Below are positions 59,983 through 64,000 of a stretch of 64,000 bases of DNA, one piece after another; the stretch's first letter is position 1, and each line of letters starts with the position of its first letter. The notes beneath the pieces were generated by a model. It had not been told where the DNA came from, searched no databases, and worked only from the letters and a program-made list of their open reading frames with translations. The translations under genes were made by a program, and so were the position numbers. This stretch comes from Clostridiales bacterium GWF2_38_85 (GTDB taxonomy: Bacteria; Bacillota; Clostridia; Oscillospirales; CAG-382), in NCBI GenBank assembly GCA_001797275.1, contig MGOY01000030.1, positions 1 through 64,000 of the forward strand. The letters run 5' to 3'.

Positions 59983-61275
59983 ATGAATAGAAATTATCTG
60001 AACTATATATTGAAATTTAGTTTTATTGTATTATTTCTTATCTTAAGTTACTCAATAATCTGGGCTGCAAGCAATAATTTATTGCCATTCTTTAATTATT
60101 CCGAAGTTGAGACATCAAAAGAAATCATTGAAGCCACTTCTTCATATCCGGAAGCAACCTCATCTCCTGAGACTTCAACGCCACCTATTATAATTGATTT
60201 TTCTACTTACTTAATAAATATAAAAAACAAAGAAAATTATCCTGCTTATCAGACTACTGATTTTCCATATGACAACAACTCAATTTTTGCATTTGCAAAA
60301 TCAGAAATAATTAATTTAAAAATTGTTTCAATGGTTCCAAGAATGGGATATATTTTCGTCACATATGATGATAATTCAATATCTTTGCTTGACAACACTG
60401 GTAATGTTATTTTTGATAAAATTCCGGATGGTTATACTTTTGCAGGCGTCAGAGATATTGAAAACCGACCCTTGTTTCTATTCGAAGATAAATATTATTA
60501 CCTTGATATCAATAACATTTTTACCTTAAGCGAATATGATGAAGGTCGCAACGGCCGTGGTATTCAATTTGATTATCCATCATATTATGGTGAATCAAAT
60601 AGTATTATCGAAAAATATAAATACGGCAACTTTTATGGTTTAAGATATATAAAATCAAAAGCAGTATATTTAAGTGCTTACTATAAAGCTATTTATTCCT
60701 ATTCTGAAGGTATTTGCAGCGCAATTTATAGTAATTATTATGGTCAGGATAGATTATTTTTCTATAATGAAAAGCGTCAAAGTGTTTCAAAAGAATACCT
60801 TCCACCTTTGACAAATGGAATCGAGAGTCTCGGTTATTATTACTTTGATCACGGTCTAACACGAATTCGTACAGAAGAAAATGGTGTCAGTAAAGAACTT
60901 CTGATGTATAAAGACACAACATTATTTCAGCTGCCGCCTGATTTTGAACTTGTCAGCTATAATAATGGTGTTCTAATATTGAAAAAAGGCAACAAATACG
61001 GTTATATGAAATATACCGGCGAATGGCTGACTGATCCCGTATACAAATATGCAGGACCGTTTATTGAAGGTGTTGCTGTTGTAAGCCAAGGCTCCAAGTA
61101 CGGTTTAATTGATATAAACGGTAATACAATCTTACCTGAAGTTTTTGATTTTATAAGCAGCTGCAGCGGTGGGGTTGTAATAATGCATGAAGAAGAAAAC
61201 GGATATTATATACTAAATAAAATGCATCCTATACCAGTTGAACCTAATACATCAGAGGAAAGTATACAAGAATAA
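59983..61275 (+). CDS. Membrane-anchored WG-repeat protein
   Basis: This 430-residue protein has an N-terminal anchor or signal (~residues 10-30), a Ser/Thr/Pro linker, then a beta-rich region with WG (KWG-type) repeats. They are clearest at the C-terminus (KYGYMKYTGEWLTDPVYKYAGPFIEGVAVV, then KYGLIDINGNTIL). WG repeats form extracytoplasmic binding surfaces of unknown specificity. GGGAG precedes the ATG. It is monocistronic, divergent from the glycogen operon. Confidence 0.8.
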   Translation: MNRNYLNYILKFSFIVLFLILSYSIIWAASNNLLPFFNYSEVETSKEIIEATSSYPEATSSPETSTPPIIIDFSTYLINIKNKENYPAYQTTDFPYDNNSIFAFAKSEIINLKIVSMVPRMGYIFVTYDDNSISLLDNTGNVIFDKIPDGYTFAGVRDIENRPLFLFEDKYYYLDINNIFTLSEYDEGRNGRGIQFDYPSYYGESNSIIEKYKYGNFYGLRYIKSKAVYLSAYYKAIYSYSEGICSAIYSNYYGQDRLFFYNEKRQSVSKEYLPPLTNGIESLGYYYFDHGLTRIRTEENGVSKELLMYKDTTLFQLPPDFELVSYNNGVLILKKGNKYGYMKYTGEWLTDPVYKYAGPFIEGVAVVSQGSKYGLIDINGNTILPEVFDFISSCSGGVVIMHEEENGYYILNKMHPIPVEPNTSEESIQE

Positions 61276-61470
61276 TTATAGACAAAAATGGCGTGAATAT
61301 AAGATAATGTATCAATAATTGAATCCACATTGAATCTTAGATGTAATGATTTAAACTTAACTTCTAATTTAAAAACTGAAAAAGAAATTTCAAACTTCTC
61401 TGTTGGTACACATTTTATCAAACAAGATAATTCAGAAATTTCTTCTGATCATTCTAAACAAATAAAAGTT

Positions 61471-61494
61471 GCCGGCTGATATTAAACAGCCGGC
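61471..61494 (-). terminator. Terminator of the MBL hydrolase gene
   Basis: GCCGGCTG (61471-61478) pairs with CAGCCGGC (61487-61494). On the minus strand AACTTTTATTT follows. The 195 nt between 61276 and 61470 contain only a short open frame without a usable start. Confidence 0.7.
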
Positions 61495-61503
61495 ATAAAT
61501 ATC

Positions 61504-62145
61504 TTATTTGTGTCTGAATTGCTCAAAATACAGGTTATATTTTTTTTCATCGCTCAGAACGCTGCTTTCATCATGACCCGGATATAATGCGAAGTCACCA
61601 GGTAATCTATAAAGCCTTTCGAGAGAACGCTTCATATCATCATCTGAGCCACCCTTGAAATCGGTTCTGCCGACACCGCCATTGAACAAAGTGTCACCGC
61701 TAAACATCAAATCGTCGAAAATATAACAGACTGAGCCGGGGGTATGCCCTGGGGTATTCATGACATTGAATTCAAAACCTGCAAGGTTGTATACTCCATC
61801 AGCATCAAATAAAAAGTCTGCCGGTGCAAACGGTCTCGGATCGTGATCAAGCATAGGTGAAAACAAGTCTCTGGCTGTTAAACTATCAGCATCTTTTTTG
61901 TGTATTGCTACAATTGTATTATCCCGTCTTATGTCTCCGAGCGCAAGAATATGATCAAAATGACCGTGTGTCAGCAGTATCAATCTGCATCTTGCGTCCA
62001 TATCCCGAAGAATGCTTTTAATATATATCCCGTTATCACCCGGATCTATTACCATAGCATTACCTGTATCGTTATCCTGAAAAATATAGCAATTTGTTTT
62101 AAGAAATCCGACTTTTAATGTTTTCAATTTATAATTAATCATCAT
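61504..62145 (-). CDS. MBL-fold metallohydrolase (glyoxalase II-like)
   Basis: This cytosolic 213-residue protein carries the binuclear zinc motif TxHxHxDH (His60, His62, Asp64, His65 in LTHGHFDHI), NTPGHTPGSVC, FSGDTLF and a last His in YPGHDESS. Such proteins are usually annotated hydroxyacylglutathione hydrolase-like, although Clostridia generally lack glutathione, so the substrate is open. ATG 62145 is chosen because GAGGG lies 6 nt upstream. A longer frame from 62163 overlaps the small ORF. It is preceded by a 31-residue membrane ORF. Confidence 0.92.
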   Translation of the reverse strand: MMINYKLKTLKVGFLKTNCYIFQDNDTGNAMVIDPGDNGIYIKSILRDMDARCRLILLTHGHFDHILALGDIRRDNTIVAIHKKDADSLTARDLFSPMLDHDPRPFAPADFLFDADGVYNLAGFEFNVMNTPGHTPGSVCYIFDDLMFSGDTLFNGGVGRTDFKGGSDDDMKRSLERLYRLPGDFALYPGHDESSVLSDEKKYNLYFEQFRHK

Positions 62146-62159
62146 ATTTATCCCTCGTT

Positions 62160-62255
62160 TCAATAATTAATATTTATTAATATAGATACAACGATTGACA
62201 ATACCATTAGTGATGCAAGTATTAAAGCGATCAAAGAAGCAATCTTTTTACTCAT
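62160..62255 (-). CDS. 31-residue single-pass membrane peptide
   Basis: The ATG at 62255 has AAAGG about 10 nt upstream and opens MSKKIASLIALILASLMVLS, continuing to a TGA at 62160. The product is two Lys followed by one hydrophobic helix (~residues 5-27). A TTGTTT-17-TATAAT promoter lies 38 nt before it, and the MBL gene starts 14 nt after its stop, so it is the first gene of that transcript. No family is recognised. Too short for most gene callers. Confidence 0.6.
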   Translation of the reverse strand: MSKKIASLIALILASLMVLSIVVSILININY

Positions 62256-62292
62256 TTTGAATTACCTTTTGTTATATAAAATTTATATATTT

Positions 62293-62321
62293 ATTATAAC
62301 ATAAATCGAATAAAAAAACAA
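62293..62321 (-). promoter_or_regulatory. Promoter of the small membrane ORF / MBL hydrolase unit
   Basis: On the minus strand TTGTTT (62316-62321), 17 nt, TATAAT (62293-62298). Confidence 0.65.
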
Positions 62322-62396
62322 GACTTGTAATTTTCAATTTTATATGGATAATATAAAGTGTGTTGTTTTTAAAATAACTCTAAAGGTGGTATTTGC

Positions 62397-62897
62397 ATGG
62401 ATTTTAATTTTTCTTTAATACCAAATGATATATTTCGTGAAATTGCTATATCTGAAATTATAGAACGCAACGAAAAGACAGTTGAATATGGATTAATTTT
62501 AACCAAAGAAGCCGCTTCCGAACTTGTTCAAACAAGAACCAATGAACTGACTAATACAGGAAGGGTTGAATTTGGTGGTGCAACAATTCAAAACATTATC
62601 GACGCATTTTATGATTCGCCATATATAAATCAATATAATTATGCTCAAACCTTACATGAATTGATTGAGATTTTTTATTATTATAAAAATGAGACTTTAG
62701 ATATAATATCAGATAATAATTTGATATATTACATGAAAAGTTATTTTAACGGTAGTTGTCAGGGTTCGCTTGAACTTTTAAAAAATCGAGAGCTTGATGA
62801 GCTTGCACGCAAAGTTCGATTCAGCGATTTTCATTTTTCTGAACCTAATGACATCAGTGAATTTTATTATGAGGTAGATTATGATGAATGGGAATAA
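62397..62897 (+). CDS. DUF6323-like protein
   Basis: This 166-residue acidic cytosolic protein matches my recollection of the clostridial DUF6323 family, which is encoded directly before DUF6179 genes. Features are EYGLILTKEAASELVQTRTNELTNTGRVEFGG and YAQTLHELIEIFYYYKNET, and a C-terminal FYYEVDYDEWE. It is helical, without a membrane segment. Function is unknown. AAAGGTGG precedes the ATG. The 3' end overlaps the next gene by 14-17 nt, so the two products are probably partners. Confidence 0.75.
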   Translation: MDFNFSLIPNDIFREIAISEIIERNEKTVEYGLILTKEAASELVQTRTNELTNTGRVEFGGATIQNIIDAFYDSPYINQYNYAQTLHELIEIFYYYKNETLDIISDNNLIYYMKSYFNGSCQGSLELLKNRELDELARKVRFSDFHFSEPNDISEFYYEVDYDEWE

Positions 62898-64000
62898 AAT
62901 TTCTAAAATACAAAAAATCACACGCGATAATCTAAGTAATGAGTTCTATCTTCAATCTCTGTTGCAGGAAGCATTGAGTTGTAAGATTATTTCAGAAGCA
63001 GAATATAAAAAAATCCTTGAAAATCTGATTAAATTATTAGCTGAAGAGACACAAAAATTTACCAAAGGCGAAAGCAGCTCTGTCCGAACAGAAACTGCAA
63101 AAGCGATTCTTGATTCAATGTGTTATAAAATCAGCATATATCTGAAAAGTATCAACAATTGTGATGCTGCTGTATTAATTCTTCTTGAAAGACCGTTAAG
63201 AGATATTTTATCTTCCGGAAATAAATTGATAGAATCTAAATTAAAAGTTGTTGTTTCATTATACAAAAAAATTAATAAAAACCGTATTAATACACCAAAC
63301 AATGCATATAATGATACAATAGGCAAAGGGTTGAAGTTGTTTTTTAAGGAATATGATAAGGACTTTGAATCAAACGAAACACCGGTTGCAATTGATTATC
63401 CTCTTTGTATAGAATGTAGTAATTATGTTGGAGTTGAATTTATAATAAACTATATGATATCGATGTATTGGGAGAATGTTTTCTGCTCTTATTTTGTCGA
63501 TACTGAAATTCATTCAATTATGCAATCAATAAATCACGATTATGAGGGTTTGCTTGTTAATATATTCGAACAAACATTATTGAATTCTCTTGCGAACATT
63601 ATTATTGGGAAACCTGATAAATTAAAATTATATATTAATGATATAACTGATTTATATGGAACTTTAAAAATAAAAAGCGATTCCGAACTTCGAAAATTGT
63701 TTAGTGATGCAGCTGCTGAATATAAAACGCAGATAGTAAATTTTGATGATTATCTTCGTAATTATATCTCAAAAGCAATAGACAAATTCTTGCCTAGTAT
63801 ATTACATGCTTTACACACTAATACACTTGATAAAATATTTGCTACAGAAAATAATACTGAAAAATCTGATATAATTCATATAATTAACGAAAAAAGAATC
63901 AGTGACGAAAAGTTCAGAGAACTTGTTGATGAAATCAGAACATGCGAAAATATTAGTGATAAAATTACAATGATTATGGCTGTTTCAAGTATAAAGGATC
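62884..64000 (+). CDS. DUF6179-like protein (3' end beyond the window)
   Basis: The open frame from ATG 62884 runs to the window edge (372 codons, no stop). GAGGT (62871-62875) is 8 nt upstream. An ATG three bases earlier (62881) is also possible. The product begins MNGNKISKIQKITRDNLSNE and continues as a helical soluble protein with PLCIECSNYVGVEF in the middle. It resembles the DUF6179 family partnered with DUF6323. Function is unknown. The frame overlaps the upstream gene, indicating translational coupling. Confidence 0.8.
   Translation, partial: MNGNKISKIQKITRDNLSNEFYLQSLLQEALSCKIISEAEYKKILENLIKLLAEETQKFTKGESSSVRTETAKAILDSMCYKISIYLKSINNCDAAVLILLERPLRDILSSGNKLIESKLKVVVSLYKKINKNRINTPNNAYNDTIGKGLKLFFKEYDKDFESNETPVAIDYPLCIECSNYVGVEFIINYMISMYWENVFCSYFVDTEIHSIMQSINHDYEGLLVNIFEQTLLNSLANIIIGKPDKLKLYINDITDLYGTLKIKSDSELRKLFSDAAAEYKTQIVNFDDYLRNYISKAIDKFLPSILHALHTNTLDKIFATENNTEKSDIIHIINEKRISDEKFRELVDEIRTCENISDKITMIMAVSSIKD

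Noticed and set aside
61206-61480. Short open frames after the WG-repeat gene (minus 61206-61421; plus about 61329-61480)
   Set aside because: The first is antisense to the WG gene end; the second has no ATG with a ribosome binding site.
1-64000. CRISPR array, prophage or intact insertion sequence
   Set aside because: No regularly spaced repeats, cas-like genes, phage structural genes or transposase frames were seen.

Overview
This 64 kb window is chromosomal DNA from a low-GC, endospore-forming Firmicute of class Clostridia; an Oscillospiraceae/Ruminococcaceae-like lineage is my best guess. The evidence is AT-rich intergenic DNA, cwlD and a gerA-type germination cluster, nrdR, a DUF6873 protein beside radA, a PurO-type IMP cyclohydrolase beside a PurH lacking its cyclohydrolase half, the Fe-S scaffold/GGGtGRT pair, and the glgC/glgD pair. 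Nearly every transcription unit has a recognisable TTGACA-17-TATAAT-like promoter. CCA is encoded in the tRNA genes.

Layout: (1) 1-4 kb: tRNA-Leu(CAG) (-), a membrane protein, then cwlD-radA-DUF6873 (+), with a sigma-E-like promoter before cwlD. (2) 4-5.5 kb: a scar holding the C-terminal remnant of a serine recombinase, hairpins, a P-loop kinase-like gene and tRNA-Leu(TAG). (3) 5.5-6.4 kb: a small membrane protein and nrdR. (4) 6.4-10.6 kb (-): a four-gene envelope operon of two SGNH-hydrolase lipoproteins, a DUF4358-like lipoprotein and a degenerate LytM protein, driven by a consensus promoter. (5) 10.6-14.2 kb (+): a divergent, reduced spore-germination operon. (6) 14.2-16.4 kb (+): Gfo/Idh/MocA oxidoreductase plus a DUF4434-like TIM-barrel protein. 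(7) 16.4-29.5 kb (+): the purine operon purE-C-F-M-N-O-(AICARFT)-D-L-B, preceded by an unusual leader. (8) 29.6-37.5 kb: small or unknown membrane and lipoproteins, a DUF624-like protein, a tyrosine recombinase with an altered catalytic residue, and proC. (9) 37.5-39.1 kb: a structured intergenic region, a coiled-coil membrane protein, tRNA-Arg and tRNA-Lys, the latter with a 24-bp duplication of its 5' end. (10) 39.1-45.5 kb (-): recA-recX-rimO-pgsA-cysS-mrnC-lexA, beginning at an SOS-box promoter. (11) 45.5-47.9 kb (+): pduL-like phosphotransacylase, Fe-S scaffold, GGGtGRT protein. (12) 48-49 kb (-): zinc-ribbon protein and a sigma-70 family factor. (13) 49.1-59.8 kb (-): a glycogen operon glgB-glgC-glgD-glgA-glgP-GH13 ending in an AAC(3)-family acetyltransferase. 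(14) 59.9-64 kb: WG-repeat protein, MBL hydrolase with an unannotated 31-residue membrane ORF, and DUF6323-DUF6179-like genes, the last cut by the window edge.

Functionally the window is mostly core metabolism and maintenance: de novo IMP/AMP synthesis, glycogen storage and mobilisation, SOS/recombination and sporulation. It has only one small mobile-element scar. The least explained parts are the SGNH/LytM envelope operon, the reduced germination operon, the purE leader, the structured 5' region of the coiled-coil gene, and the PduL/scaffold/GGGtGRT trio. I see no CRISPR array, intact insertion sequence, prophage or rRNA gene.
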